Of a stretch of 33,226 nucleotides of DNA, positions 15,649 to 26,125 are shown one piece after another (positions within the stretch are counted from its first letter, which is position 1; each line of letters opens with the position of its first letter). Location: NCBI GenBank assembly GCA_003818285.1, contig RPRB01000034.1, positions 1-33,226 on the forward strand. The letters are read 5' to 3'. The notes below the pieces were generated by a model, which did not search any database, was not told where the DNA came from, and was given only the letters and a program-made list of their open reading frames with translations. The stretch comes from Myxococcaceae bacterium (GTDB taxonomy: Bacteria; Myxococcota; Myxococcia; Myxococcales; Myxococcaceae). The position numbers and the translations under genes are program-made.

Positions 15649-16137
15649 TCAGCGCACGACCTTCTCGTAGCGCCGGCACGGGAGGAGGACCGGGCCGGCC
15701 GCGGTCTCCGCGGGATAGTCCAGCGCTGCCGCATCGGACCAGCCTTCGCGGGCATAGAAGCGGCGAGCACGGGCGTTGCCCACCGCCACCGCAAGCCAGG
15801 CCTTCGAGTACCGCGCGGCGATCACCTTCTCTCCGTGCCGGAGCAGGGCCGCAGCGACGCCTCCCCCACGGGCGGAAGCAGCGACATACAGCTGCTCGAG
15901 TTCATCGTCGCGCACGGTGACGAATCCGACGATCTCCTGGCCGACCGTCGCGACGGTGGTGGTCGGGATCCTCGGAGGGACGCGCTGCTGGAAATCGACC
16001 AGGCGACGATGTGCGTGGAGCGCCTCGGGAACGTGCCCGAGGTGACCGTCGATCCACCCGCGATGCCAGAGGGCGGCGATGTCCACTGCATCTCGCGGGG
16101 AGGCCGGGCGCAGCGTGATCTGGGAGGAGTCGACCAT
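15649..16137 (-). CDS. GNAT-family N-acetyltransferase
   Basis: 162 residues. Start at the ATG at 16137 (MVDSSQITLRPASPRDAVDIAAL), where the family's N-terminal beta strand begins; a TTG 36 bases upstream is a weaker option. The GNAT fold is supported by LRPASPRDAVDIAALW, the acetyl-CoA-binding motif A LYVAASARGGGVAAALLRHGE (R-x-x-G-x-A type loop) and motif B with NARARRFYAREGW. It transfers an acetyl group from acetyl-CoA to an amine on a small molecule or protein; the target cannot be told. It converges with the hydrolase gene and is divergent from the esterase gene across about 250 bases. Confidence 0.88.
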   Translation of the reverse strand: MVDSSQITLRPASPRDAVDIAALWHRGWIDGHLGHVPEALHAHRRLVDFQQRVPPRIPTTTVATVGQEIVGFVTVRDDELEQLYVAASARGGGVAAALLRHGEKVIAARYSKAWLAVAVGNARARRFYAREGWSDAAALDYPAETAAGPVLLPCRRYEKVVR

Positions 16138-16385
16138 GTGAAGGGATCCGCGACCGTACCAGCCACCGCCCAAGCCGGGCTGGGCGGAGGTGACGGAAGC
16201 GACAGGAAGCGGTCATCGGAACCCTCCAGGCAGGACCTCCCGGTTACGCCCGGACGGGCGGTCCGGCCACGGTCGCTTCCGTCCGCTCGATGACTGCGCG
16301 GCGGCATCCGCTCGCTGAAGAGACGGATCCCGGTGCACCCGGGGTGATAGCGAGGCAGCCGGGGAGAGTCTCCGGGGGACCCTGG

Positions 16386-17243
16386 ATGCTGCGCGCACGC
16401 TGCTCCCTGCTGCTCCTCGTGGGCTGCGCCTCCGGTGAAGGGGCGTTCCCCGACGGCGGAGGAGCCGGGCCGCCTCCAGCCGTGTGCTTCCGCCCGATCG
16501 ATGGAGGCGTGCTCACCACCCGCCCGGAGATCCCGGTCCCCGGCTGCGCGCGCGACCCGCAGGACGTGGGAGTCCGGGACCTCGGAACGCTCGGACCGTC
16601 ACTCCAGGGCGGGCTGCTCTCGATCCCCGAGGCTCCCCCGGGAACGCCCCTGCCGGTGGTGTTCGTGTTCCACGGGGCGGGCGGAACGGGCGCGGTGGCG
16701 AGAGCCTACGGCCTCGAGAGCGCCGCCGACGGAGGCGCGATCTTCGTCTACCCGGACGCGGTCCAGGGCACCTGGGACGTGGGGGGCCGGTCCGTGGACG
16801 CTCGCCGCGTGGAGAGCATCCTCCGTCGACTCGTCGAGACCCGCTGCGTCGATCCCGACCGCGTCTATCTCGCCGGGTTCAGCGCCGGCGCGGTCTTCAC
16901 GCTCTACCTGGGGTGCAACGTCCCTGACCGGTTCCGCGCGATGGCCGTCATCGCCGGCAGCGACCAGCGCTTCGACGCCCGCTGCTGCACGGGCGCGGTC
17001 TCGGGACTCTTCATCCACGGCACGTCCGACGACACGATCCCGCTCCTCCAGGGCGAGCTCGCGCGGAACCGGACGCTCGGACGCGACGGATGCTCCTTCA
17101 CCCCGGCGCCGGGCGACGGCCCGTGCCAGACCTACGCCTGCCCCGCGCCGTGGCAGGTCGAGTCCTGCCCCTGGTCCGGCGGCCACGCCGTCCCGGACTG
17201 GGCCGGCGAGGAGATCTGGCGGTTCTTCTCGGCCGGCCCCTGA
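16386..17243 (+). CDS. PHB-depolymerase/LpqC-type esterase lipoprotein
   Basis: 285 residues from the ATG at 16386, which begins a lipoprotein signal (MLRARCSLLLLVGC, lipobox LVGC, Cys14); the earlier in-frame start adds a non-signal segment and is not preferred. The alpha/beta hydrolase domain has VFVFHGAGG, the nucleophile S166 in AGFSAGA, D216 in HGTSDDTIP and H267 in SGGHAVPDW. The spacing and Cys pattern (C174-ish, CC at 200-201, C246/C252/C261) fit secreted PHB-depolymerase/feruloyl-esterase-like enzymes. It would act at the cell envelope on ester polymers or conjugates. It ends 8 bases from a convergent gene. Confidence 0.87.
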   Translation: MLRARCSLLLLVGCASGEGAFPDGGGAGPPPAVCFRPIDGGVLTTRPEIPVPGCARDPQDVGVRDLGTLGPSLQGGLLSIPEAPPGTPLPVVFVFHGAGGTGAVARAYGLESAADGGAIFVYPDAVQGTWDVGGRSVDARRVESILRRLVETRCVDPDRVYLAGFSAGAVFTLYLGCNVPDRFRAMAVIAGSDQRFDARCCTGAVSGLFIHGTSDDTIPLLQGELARNRTLGRDGCSFTPAPGDGPCQTYACPAPWQVESCPWSGGHAVPDWAGEEIWRFFSAGP

Positions 17244-17251
17244 GGATCGCC

Positions 17252-17815
17252 TCAGCGCTCGCCCGCAATCGACCGGATGACCCGGCAGGGGTTTCCTGCG
17301 GCGAGCACTCCCTTGGGGACGTCACGAGTGATCACGCTCCCCGCGCCGATCACGCTCCGGGAGCCGATGCGCACCCCGGGGAGGATCAGCGCTCCTCCGC
17401 CCACCCAGACATCCGACCCGATCTCCACCGGCTTTCCGAACTCCTGACGGCGCCGCAGCTCGGCCTCGAGCGGGTGCATCGGGGTGAGGATCTGCACCCC
17501 GGGTCCGAAGAGCGTGAAGTCGCCGATGCGCACCAGGCAGACGTCGAGCACCACGCAGTTGAAGTTGAAGAAGACCCGCTCGCCCAGCTCGATGTTCGCG
17601 CCGTAGTCGCAGAAGAACGGCGGCTGCACCCACACGCTCTCGCCGCCCCGACCGAGGAGCTCGCGGAGGATCGCGCGGCGCGCCTCGCTCTCGGTCTCGC
17701 GGGTGGCGTTCAGCGCCTGGCAGAGGTCGCGCGCCCGCGTCCGGGCGGCGACGAGCTCCGCGTCCATCGGGTCGTACAGCTCGCCGGCCAGCATCTTCTC
17801 GTGTTCGGAGCGCAT
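17252..17815 (-). CDS. maa: Maltose O-acetyltransferase-type hexapeptide acetyltransferase
   Basis: 187 residues, close to E. coli Maa in length and layout: MRSEHEKMLAGELYDP at the start, PPFFCDYGANIELGERVFFNFNCVVLDV, TPMHPLEAE with the probable catalytic His, then left-handed beta-helix hexapeptide repeats (IGSDVWVGGGALILPGVRIG and IGAGSVITRDVP), ending AAGNPCRVI. It transfers acetyl from acetyl-CoA to a sugar or similar hydroxyl in the cytoplasm. Close relatives include NodL and galactoside acetyltransferases, so the sugar is unproven. Last gene of a long minus-strand block; 97 bases from the M23 gene and possibly separately transcribed. Confidence 0.88.
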   Translation of the reverse strand: MRSEHEKMLAGELYDPMDAELVAARTRARDLCQALNATRETESEARRAILRELLGRGGESVWVQPPFFCDYGANIELGERVFFNFNCVVLDVCLVRIGDFTLFGPGVQILTPMHPLEAELRRRQEFGKPVEIGSDVWVGGGALILPGVRIGSRSVIGAGSVITRDVPKGVLAAGNPCRVIRSIAGER

Positions 17816-17912
17816 CCGCGGACGAGTATCAGACACCGGGCGGCTCGTGATGGCCCGCGTCCTCCTCGCGGCAGGTCCTCGGCCGTCTCCTGCACCTCGC
17901 CCGTCGTCGAGC

Positions 17913-19082
17913 TCACGCGCTCGGCGGCGGGCCGAGGAAATCGAGCGGATCGACCGGCGCGCCATCCTGCCGGACCTCGAAGTGCAGGTGCGGACCGCTG
18001 GTCTTCCCGGACTCACCGACGGTGGCGATGGCCTGGCCCTCGCGGACCTGCTGCCCGGTCCGGACCCGGAGGTCGCGGTTGTGCGCGTACACCGTCACCA
18101 GCCCGTGCGCGTGCTCGACGATCACCAGCAGGCCGTAGCCCCGCTGTGGTCCGGCGAACAGGACCGAGCCCTCGCCCGCGGTCCGCACCGGGGTGCCGGC
18201 CGGCGCGGCCAGGTCGATGCCGTCGTGCGGGGACTTCCCCTTGCGCCCGAAGCGCGCGTACAGCACTCCGCGGAGTGGCCACTGGAGCTGCCCCGAGCCG
18301 CGCCGCAGGGGCGACACCGGGGCCTTGCCCGCCTGCGTCTGTGGCAACGCACCCAGCATGCTGGACTCGATCCGGCCGGGCACCCGCCCGTCCCGCCCTG
18401 CAGGAGCCCCGGCGCGCGCGGACGGAGCGCTCCCGTCCGGGGCGTGGGCAGCCGGCTGGCTCGACGGCTCGCGCGAAGGAGACGGGGCAGCCGCCCGCGC
18501 TCCCGAGCCGCCGTTCGCGCTCGCGGGCCGGAGCGCTCCCGCCGGCTTCCCGGCTGTCTCGAACGCCGCCGCGAGCGCCGGCGGAAGCACGCCGGGATCG
18601 TCCTCCTTCTCAGCGGGCGGCGGCTCCTCCGGCCGGACCGGCGGTGGCGATGCGGCCGGCGCGCCACCCGTGCCCGCCGGTGCGGGAACGACCAGCACCT
18701 GCCCCACCACGAGCGGGGTCGACACCGAGATGCCGTTCATCTCCGCGAGCGCTCCCGGAGTGCTGCCGAGCCCACGGGCGATCCGGTACAGCGTCTCCCC
18801 CGCCGCGACCCGATGCGTGCCGGGGGCCGGCGAGGCAGCCGCCGGTGACCGGGTCAGGGGGCGCTCGTCCACCAGGTCCGGCTCGGCGTGCGCGGGCGCG
18901 AGCACCACCCGCGGTCCGTCGGGCGTCATGCGCCGCGGTGCCGGGAGGTCATCGGTGCGGAGCGAGGTGCGCCGCCCCGGGCGCTCGCCACTCACCGGCG
19001 TCCCGCAGCCCGAAGCGAGCAGCGTCAACAGGCCCAGACCGGCGAGCGCACCGGTCCCCCGCCGCCGAACGGCTGCGACCAT
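17913..19082 (-). CDS. LysM/M23 peptidase lipoprotein (NlpD-like, catalytic residues intact)
   Basis: 389 residues from the ATG at 19082. A lipoprotein signal ends at Cys26 (LLASGC). A LysM peptidoglycan-binding domain lies at about 89-133 (HRVAAGETLYRIARGLG). A low-complexity Pro/Ala/Ser linker (about 135-255) leads to a C-terminal M23 LytM domain (about 265-382). The zinc and catalytic residues H286 and D290 (SPHDGID), H334 (VYAHN) and H367 (PHLHFEV) are all present, so it should cleave peptidoglycan cross-links, unlike E. coli NlpD whose LytM domain is degenerate. It lies 76 bases after surE, the same gene order as gammaproteobacterial surE-(pcm)-nlpD. I left the symbol blank because activator versus hydrolase roles differ. 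Confidence 0.9.
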   Translation of the reverse strand: MVAAVRRRGTGALAGLGLLTLLASGCGTPVSGERPGRRTSLRTDDLPAPRRMTPDGPRVVLAPAHAEPDLVDERPLTRSPAAASPAPGTHRVAAGETLYRIARGLGSTPGALAEMNGISVSTPLVVGQVLVVPAPAGTGGAPAASPPPVRPEEPPPAEKEDDPGVLPPALAAAFETAGKPAGALRPASANGGSGARAAAPSPSREPSSQPAAHAPDGSAPSARAGAPAGRDGRVPGRIESSMLGALPQTQAGKAPVSPLRRGSGQLQWPLRGVLYARFGRKGKSPHDGIDLAAPAGTPVRTAGEGSVLFAGPQRGYGLLVIVEHAHGLVTVYAHNRDLRVRTGQQVREGQAIATVGESGKTSGPHLHFEVRQDGAPVDPLDFLGPPPSA

Positions 19083-19158
19083 CAGGGTCCGGGTGGGAGC
19101 CCGAAGAACCACGGAACACGCCTCCAGCGTCCAGGTGTACCCCGGAACCCGGGGGACA

Positions 19159-21284
<2,126 letters not shown>

Positions 21285-21530
21285 CTACTGAAGTTCGCGG
21301 AGGTCGATGACGACGACGCCGCGCTTCGGCTTCTCGTCGCGGCGGTCCTGGTCGCTGCGGCGCACCGGGCGCTCGCAGTCGTCGGGAGGCGGAACGGGCA
21401 GCTCCACCGCCGGTCGCTCGCGCTCGTCGCGCTCCGCCCGATCCCGGCGGCCGACCTGGTCGATGACGAAGCTGTCGAGCATTCCGGCGTCTCCCACGAG
21501 GTCGGCGACGGGCCGGCCTTTAACCCTCAT
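21285..21530 (-). CDS. Small hypothetical protein upstream of enolase
   Basis: 81 residues, starting ATG at 21530. I recognise no family. The N-terminal half reads like a folded segment (VADLVGDAGMLDSFVIDQVG), the middle is very charged (RRDRAERDERERP and DDCERPVRRSDQDRRDE), and it ends KRGVVVIDLREL. The ribosome-binding site is weak (GGGGGGACC about 14 bases upstream). It sits 50 bases after the RatA-like gene and 57 before eno, on the same strand, which supports a real small gene. It could also be a leader-region shadow. Confidence 0.5.
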   Translation of the reverse strand: MRVKGRPVADLVGDAGMLDSFVIDQVGRRDRAERDERERPAVELPVPPPDDCERPVRRSDQDRRDEKPKRGVVVIDLRELQ

Positions 21531-21580
21531 TGTAATGCCTGAGGTCCCCCCAGCAAGGGTCGCTCCCGGACCCCTCCGGG

Positions 21581-22006
21581 CTATCGCGCCTCCGCTCGTT
21601 TCTTGAATGCTTCCAGGAGCTTGGGGAGCGACTGGTCGACCAGCATGTTGACGATGGACCGCGGTACCAGGGGACCCACTCCCACCTCGATGGTGTACGT
21701 GGCGCGCGTCTTTCCGTCGGGCGTTGCCTCGAGGGTCCAGTCGCCGTGGTTGTCGCGCATCAGCTCGCCTTTCACGAACGTCCAGCGCACCGAACGCGGG
21801 CGCTCCTCGACGTGGTGGAGCGTGTAGTGGATGCGCTTCACCACGTCGATGCCGTAGTCCACGTCGACCTCGTTCCCCTTCCGGTTCCGGCTCCGGGCCT
21901 CCTTCACCTCGGGGAGGAACTCCGCGTAGCGGTCGTAGTCGACGATGACGTCGAACAGCCGCTCGGGTGGCGTGTCGATGACGATGCTCCGGGTGGCCGC
22001 GGGCAT
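21581..22006 (-). CDS. RatA/COQ10-type START-domain (SRPBCC) protein
   Basis: 141 residues, one SRPBCC/START-like domain. Seen: RSIVIDTPPERLFDVIVDYDRYAEFLPEVKEA, which is the classical opening of RatA/COQ10-type polyketide-cyclase-like proteins, and the final long helix LVPRSIVNMLVDQSLPKLLEAFKKRAE. The start is preceded by GGAGG (nine bases away) spanning the glpX stop. Family members bind hydrophobic ligands such as ubiquinone precursors or associate with ribosomes, and the role here is not fixed by sequence. No RatB-like partner is next to it. Two bases separate it from glpX, so co-transcription is near certain. Confidence 0.86.
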   Translation of the reverse strand: MPAATRSIVIDTPPERLFDVIVDYDRYAEFLPEVKEARSRNRKGNEVDVDYGIDVVKRIHYTLHHVEERPRSVRWTFVKGELMRDNHGDWTLEATPDGKTRATYTIEVGVGPLVPRSIVNMLVDQSLPKLLEAFKKRAEAR

Positions 22007-22008
22007 GT

Positions 22009-22992
22009 TCAGTGACCTCCGGCCTGTCGCGAGAAGTACTCGGGCTTCGTCTCGAACCGGTGCTGGGCCTGGACGTAGCGGATGGTCCCGGTCTTGCTCC
22101 GCATCACCACCGACCAGGTCTCCGCGCCGCCGCCGAAGAAGCGCACGCCGCGGAGGAAGTCGCTGGAGGTGACGCCGGTGGCGGCGAACATCACCTCGCC
22201 CTGGGCCAGCTCCTCGGCGGTGTAGATTCGATTCAGGTCGCTGATGCCCATCCGCCGGGCCCGGACGATCTCGTCGTCGTTGCGTGGCTTCAGCCGGCCC
22301 TGCATGTCGCCTCCGACCGACTTGACCGCCGCGGCGGTGATGACGCCTTCCGGTGCGCCGCCGATGCCCATCAGCACGTCCACGCCCGTCTCGGGGAAGC
22401 AGGTGGCGACGCCGCCCGCCACGTCGCCGTCCTCGATGAGTCGGATCCGGGCGCCAGCGGAGCGGACTTCGCGGATCAGCTCCTCGTGCCGCGGGCGGTC
22501 GAGGATGACCACCGTCAGGTCTCCGGGATCACGCTCGAGCGCCCGGGCGATGGAGCGCAGGTTCTCGGTGGGCGTCTTCCGCAGGTCGATCACTCCCCGC
22601 GCCTGCGGCCCGACCGCGAGCTTCTCCATGTAGGTGTCCGGGGCGTTGAGCAGCTTGCCGCGCTCGGCGAGCGCCACCACCGCGATGGCCCCCGGCCGCC
22701 CGTAGGCGCAGAGGTTGGTTCCCTCCAGAGGATCGAGGGCGATGTCGATGCCCGGGTCGTCCGGCCCCCACCGGCCGACCTTCTCGCCGATGTAGAGCAT
22801 CGGTGCCTCGTCGCGCTCTCCCTCCCCGATGACCACCGTGCCCTGGATGTGCAGCGTGTCGAAGGCGCGGCGCATGGCATCGACCGCCGCCTGGTCCGAC
22901 AGGTTCTTCTCTCCTCGCCCCATCAGCCGGGCCGCGGCGATCGCCGCCAGCTCGGTGACGCGCACCACCTCCAGCGCCAGGTTGCGGTCCAT
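22009..22992 (-). CDS. glpX: Class II fructose-1,6-bisphosphatase
   Basis: 327 residues, the standard GlpX length. The start ATG at 22992 has a strong GGAGGAGGA upstream; a longer in-frame extension is rejected. Family landmarks: the opening MDRNLALEVVRVTELAAIAAARLMGRGEK region, VIGEGERDEAPML, the metal site ALDPLEGTN, GIGGAPEGVITAAA and FAATGVTSSDFLRGV. It removes the 1-phosphate of fructose-1,6-bisphosphate in gluconeogenesis. Together with eno downstream it makes this strand a carbon-metabolism neighbourhood. The thioesterase gene is 101 bases upstream. Confidence 0.95.
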   Translation of the reverse strand: MDRNLALEVVRVTELAAIAAARLMGRGEKNLSDQAAVDAMRRAFDTLHIQGTVVIGEGERDEAPMLYIGEKVGRWGPDDPGIDIALDPLEGTNLCAYGRPGAIAVVALAERGKLLNAPDTYMEKLAVGPQARGVIDLRKTPTENLRSIARALERDPGDLTVVILDRPRHEELIREVRSAGARIRLIEDGDVAGGVATCFPETGVDVLMGIGGAPEGVITAAAVKSVGGDMQGRLKPRNDDEIVRARRMGISDLNRIYTAEELAQGEVMFAATGVTSSDFLRGVRFFGGGAETWSVVMRSKTGTIRYVQAQHRFETKPEYFSRQAGGH

Positions 22993-23093
22993 CGACGTCC
23001 TCCTCCCCGTGGTGCGGCGGACCGTACTCCGCTGGGTCGAAGGAGGCGACGGTTGGATGGCGCATCCGCCAGGCATCGGGCGTTTCCCGAGCG

Positions 23094-23495
23094 TCAGGCG
23101 GTGGACGGGGACACGAGCGCGGCCACCCAGTCCGGGAGCCGCGCCGGCCGGCCGCTCTTTCCCAGGCAGGCGTGGATGGTGCTCCCGGTGCAGAGCACCT
23201 CGGACTCTCCCTCGCGGGTGACCTGGTAGCGGAAGGTCAGCGTCACCCGGGTGACCGCCGGCACCTCGACCCCCACCAGGAGGAGGTCCTCGTAGCGCGC
23301 CGGCGCCAGATAACGGCAGGTGGCCTCCACCACCGGCAAGCTGAACCCCTCGGCCTCCATCTCGCGGTAGCTCTTGCCGTGGGCGCGGAGGAGCTCGCTC
23401 CGGGCGAGCTCGAAGTAGCGGAGGTAGTTCGCGTAGTACACGACCCCCATCTGGTCCGTGTCGCCGTAGATGACCCGCACCTGCGCCTGGAACAT
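23094..23495 (-). CDS. YbgC-type acyl-CoA thioesterase (hot-dog fold)
   Basis: 133 residues with a strong AGGAGGG before the ATG at 23495. The 4HBT signature is clear: VIYGDTDQMGVVYYANYLRYFELARSE, with the Asp in DTDQMG as the catalytic acid, then the central helix and a final FRYQVTREGESEVLCTGSTIHACL strand. YbgC-type enzymes hydrolyse short-chain or hydroxyacyl-CoA or -ACP and are often linked to Tol-Pal envelope genes, but no tol genes are visible here. It is divergent from the alkaline phosphatase gene across 95 bases. Confidence 0.92.
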   Translation of the reverse strand: MFQAQVRVIYGDTDQMGVVYYANYLRYFELARSELLRAHGKSYREMEAEGFSLPVVEATCRYLAPARYEDLLLVGVEVPAVTRVTLTFRYQVTREGESEVLCTGSTIHACLGKSGRPARLPDWVAALVSPSTA

Positions 23496-23590
23496 CCGTG
23501 CCCTCCTGTCGGAGACGGTAGGCGTCGGGATGCACGCGCGACAAGCGTCACGAAGCTCGTCGCGCTCGGGGTTACACTCCGCTGCCCCCG

Positions 23591-25207
23591 ATGACCCGCG
23601 CACTTGCCCTCGCACTCGTCCTGCTCGCCACGCCCGCGCTCGCCAAGCCACCCCGGCTCACCCTCTTCATCGCCGTGGACGCGCTGGGAACCGACCTGCT
23701 CCTCCGCTCGCGCCCTCAGCTCAAGGCCGGGCTCGCTCAGCTCATCGACCGGGGCGCCTTCTATCCGGACGTGCGCTACCAGCAGTCGCTGGTGGCGACC
23801 GCCCCCGGGCACAGCGTGCTCTCCACCGGCGCCTACCCCTGGCGGACCGGCGTGGTCGGCAATCGGGTGATGAACCGCACCACGGGGAAGGAGGAGCCGG
23901 TGTTCTGGGATGCCACCCACCCGGCGCTCGATGCGCCGGCGAGTGTGGAGGACGTCTCGCCGGAGCCGATGCTCGCCGAGACCCTCGCCGACCACCTGCG
24001 GCTGTTCACCGCGGGGCGCGGAAAGGCCATCGCCTTCTCGGGCAAGGCGCGGGCGGCGATCGCGCTCGCCGGCCGCCTGGGCCAGGCGTTCTGGTTCAAC
24101 GAGCAGGTGGGCCGGCTGGTCACCGGGACCGCGTACATGAAGGAGCTTCCAGCGTGGCTCCGGGCCTTCAACGACCGCCGCCTCCCCGACGCGGCCTTCG
24201 GCACCGAGTGGACCCTGGCCCTGCCGACGAAGGAGTACCTGGGCGAGGATGACCGGCCTTTCGAGGCACCGTCCTACGGGATGGGGCGGACCTTCCCGCA
24301 CTCGCTCAAGGGCGGAGCGACGTCGCCCGGTCCTCCCTCCTACGCCGCGTTCGCCTCCTCCCCCTTCGCCAACGATCTGCTGCTCCAGGCGGCGAAGGCC
24401 GCCATCGCGGGAGAGGGGCTGGGCAAGGACGACGTGCCGGACCTGCTCGCCGTGAGCTTCAGCGCGACGGACCTCGTGTACCACCAGTACGGCCCCTACT
24501 CCTGGGAGATGCAGGACGCGCTGGTGCGGCTCGACCGGCAGCTGGCCGACCTCGTCGCCGCGGCGGAGAAGGCGGCGGGTGGGCGGCAGAACCTCCTGGT
24601 CGTGCTCTCCTCGGACCACGGCGGCGCGGCGCTGCCCGAGGAGTGGATCGCCGCGGGCATCAATGCGACGCGGCTGAAGCCGTCGGCGCTGAAGCAGGGT
24701 CTCGCGCAGGAGCTGCAGACCCGCTTCGGTGCACCGGTTCTGCTGGGGCTGGTGGACCGGGACGTCTTCCTGAACGGCAAGGTGCTCGCGGAGAAGAAGC
24801 TGGACCCGGCGGTGGTGCGCCGGGTGGCGGCGGATTGGCTGGGCCGCCAGCCGGCAGTGGCGCTCGTGGCCACGCAGGAGGACCTCGAGTCGGGGCAGGA
24901 GCTGAGCGGATTCCTCCCCGCGCTCCGCCGCGGCCACTACCCGGGCCGGAGCGGCGACGTGACGTTCCTCCTGCGGCCCTACGTCGTCTTCACCGAGTAC
25001 GACACGGGCACGACCCACGGAGAGCCCTACGCCTACGACAACCAGGTTCCGCTGGTGCTCTACGGGAAGGGAGTGAAGCCCGGCCTCTACCGGATGCAGG
25101 TGCACGCGAGCGACGTGGCACCGACCGCGGCGATGCTGATGGACATGGGCGCACCGGCGTCGGCGGAGGGCGAGCCACGGGTCGAGTCGGTCGTGCAGGG
25201 ACGGTGA
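23591..25207 (+). CDS. PafA-type secreted alkaline phosphatase
   Basis: 538 residues with a cleavable signal peptide (cut near residue 18, ATPALA). It belongs to the alkaline phosphatase superfamily branch with a Thr nucleophile. The full active site is visible: D30 (IAVDALGTD), nucleophile T70 (LVATAPGHS), D294 and H298 (ATDLVYHQYGP), D342 and H343 (SSDHGG) and H476 (TTHGEPY). Such enzymes hydrolyse phosphate monoesters in the periplasm and in some bacteria are not repressed by phosphate. Nucleotide pyrophosphatase-like diesterases share this frame, so substrate breadth is uncertain. A TACACT at 23573-23578 might be a -10 box but would leave a very short leader. Confidence 0.92.
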   Translation: MTRALALALVLLATPALAKPPRLTLFIAVDALGTDLLLRSRPQLKAGLAQLIDRGAFYPDVRYQQSLVATAPGHSVLSTGAYPWRTGVVGNRVMNRTTGKEEPVFWDATHPALDAPASVEDVSPEPMLAETLADHLRLFTAGRGKAIAFSGKARAAIALAGRLGQAFWFNEQVGRLVTGTAYMKELPAWLRAFNDRRLPDAAFGTEWTLALPTKEYLGEDDRPFEAPSYGMGRTFPHSLKGGATSPGPPSYAAFASSPFANDLLLQAAKAAIAGEGLGKDDVPDLLAVSFSATDLVYHQYGPYSWEMQDALVRLDRQLADLVAAAEKAAGGRQNLLVVLSSDHGGAALPEEWIAAGINATRLKPSALKQGLAQELQTRFGAPVLLGLVDRDVFLNGKVLAEKKLDPAVVRRVAADWLGRQPAVALVATQEDLESGQELSGFLPALRRGHYPGRSGDVTFLLRPYVVFTEYDTGTTHGEPYAYDNQVPLVLYGKGVKPGLYRMQVHASDVAPTAAMLMDMGAPASAEGEPRVESVVQGR

Positions 25208-25238
25208 CGAGCGCGGCGCCACGGCGCGGATGCAGGTA

Positions 25239-25251
25239 GCGGGGTTCCCGC
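25239..25251. terminator. Short hairpin between convergent genes
   Basis: GCGGG-GTT-CCCGC, a perfect 5-bp stem, lies in the 50-base gap between the phosphatase and nadC stops. It could serve both strands. There is no T-run. Confidence 0.25.
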
Positions 25252-25257
25252 CGCAGC

Positions 25258-26094
25258 TCAGCGCTCGACGATCTCCAGCGACAGGTCCATCGCCCGTGCC
25301 GAGTGGGTGAGCGCCCCCATCGACACGAAATCCACGCCGATCTGCGCGAGCCGCGGCAGCCGCTCCAGCGTCACGTTGCCCGACACCTCCAGCTGCACCT
25401 TCCCGGCGGCGATCCGCACCGCCTCGGCGACGGTCGCGTCGTCCATGTTGTCGAGGAGCACCACGTCGGCGCCGCCGGCGATGGCCTCCGGCAGCTGCTC
25501 CAGCCGGGTGATCTCGATCTCGATCTTCACCAGCTGCGGCGCATGCGCCCGCGCCCGGCGGAGCGCCTCGCGCACGTCCCCTCCCACCGCTGCCAGGTGA
25601 TTGTCCTTGATGAGCACCCCATCGAAGAGCCCGAAGCGATGGTTCGACGCGCCGCCGGCCCGCACCGCCTCCTTCGACAGCCCGCGCATGCCGGGGCTCG
25701 TCTTCCGCGTGTCGAGGACCCGGAGATGGGAGCCCTTCACCGCGTCGGCCGCCCGCGCGGCGAGCGTGGCGATGCCACAGGTGCGCTGGAGGATGTTGAG
25801 AGCGGTGCGCTCACCCACCAGCAGCGTCCGGAGAGCAGCGGCGACCGACCCGATGACCGCCCGGCCGGAGATGCGCGCGCCGTCGGCCTCGGAGAAGCGC
25901 ACCTCGGCCGCGGGCTCGAGCCGGGTGAACACGCGCGCGAAGGCCCGCGTACCGGCGAGCACCAGCGGCTCCTTCGCCCAGACCTCCGCGCGGCCGCGCG
26001 CACCCTCGGGGACGAGCGCCTGGGTGGTGACGTCCCCCGCCGCACCCAGGTCCTCCTCCAGTGCCAGGTCGATCAGACGGTCGACGAAGTCCAT
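25258..26094 (-). CDS. nadC: Nicotinate-nucleotide pyrophosphorylase (quinolinate phosphoribosyltransferase)
   Basis: 278 residues. NadC converts quinolinate and PRPP to nicotinate mononucleotide in de novo NAD synthesis. Landmarks: LEEDLGAAGDVTT, the RTALNILQRTCGIAT helix, LDTRKTSPGMR, the GASNHRFGLFDGVLIKDNHL segment, EIEI, VVLLDNM and LEVSGNVT. All are conserved in the family and the length is normal. No ribosome-binding site is evident. It follows the histone-like gene by 31 bases and is probably the last gene of the minus-strand run; nadA and nadB are not visible. Confidence 0.96.
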   Translation of the reverse strand: MDFVDRLIDLALEEDLGAAGDVTTQALVPEGARGRAEVWAKEPLVLAGTRAFARVFTRLEPAAEVRFSEADGARISGRAVIGSVAAALRTLLVGERTALNILQRTCGIATLAARAADAVKGSHLRVLDTRKTSPGMRGLSKEAVRAGGASNHRFGLFDGVLIKDNHLAAVGGDVREALRRARAHAPQLVKIEIEITRLEQLPEAIAGGADVVLLDNMDDATVAEAVRIAAGKVQLEVSGNVTLERLPRLAQIGVDFVSMGALTHSARAMDLSLEIVER

Positions 26095-26125
26095 GGCCTG
26101 GAGGAGGCGCCCTGCCGAGGTGACT

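Noticed and set aside
17710-17916. 68-residue minus-strand frame whose GTG overlaps the M23 stop
   Set aside because: The overlap looks like coupling, but the sequence soon runs through the maa start region in another frame and has no recognisable content.
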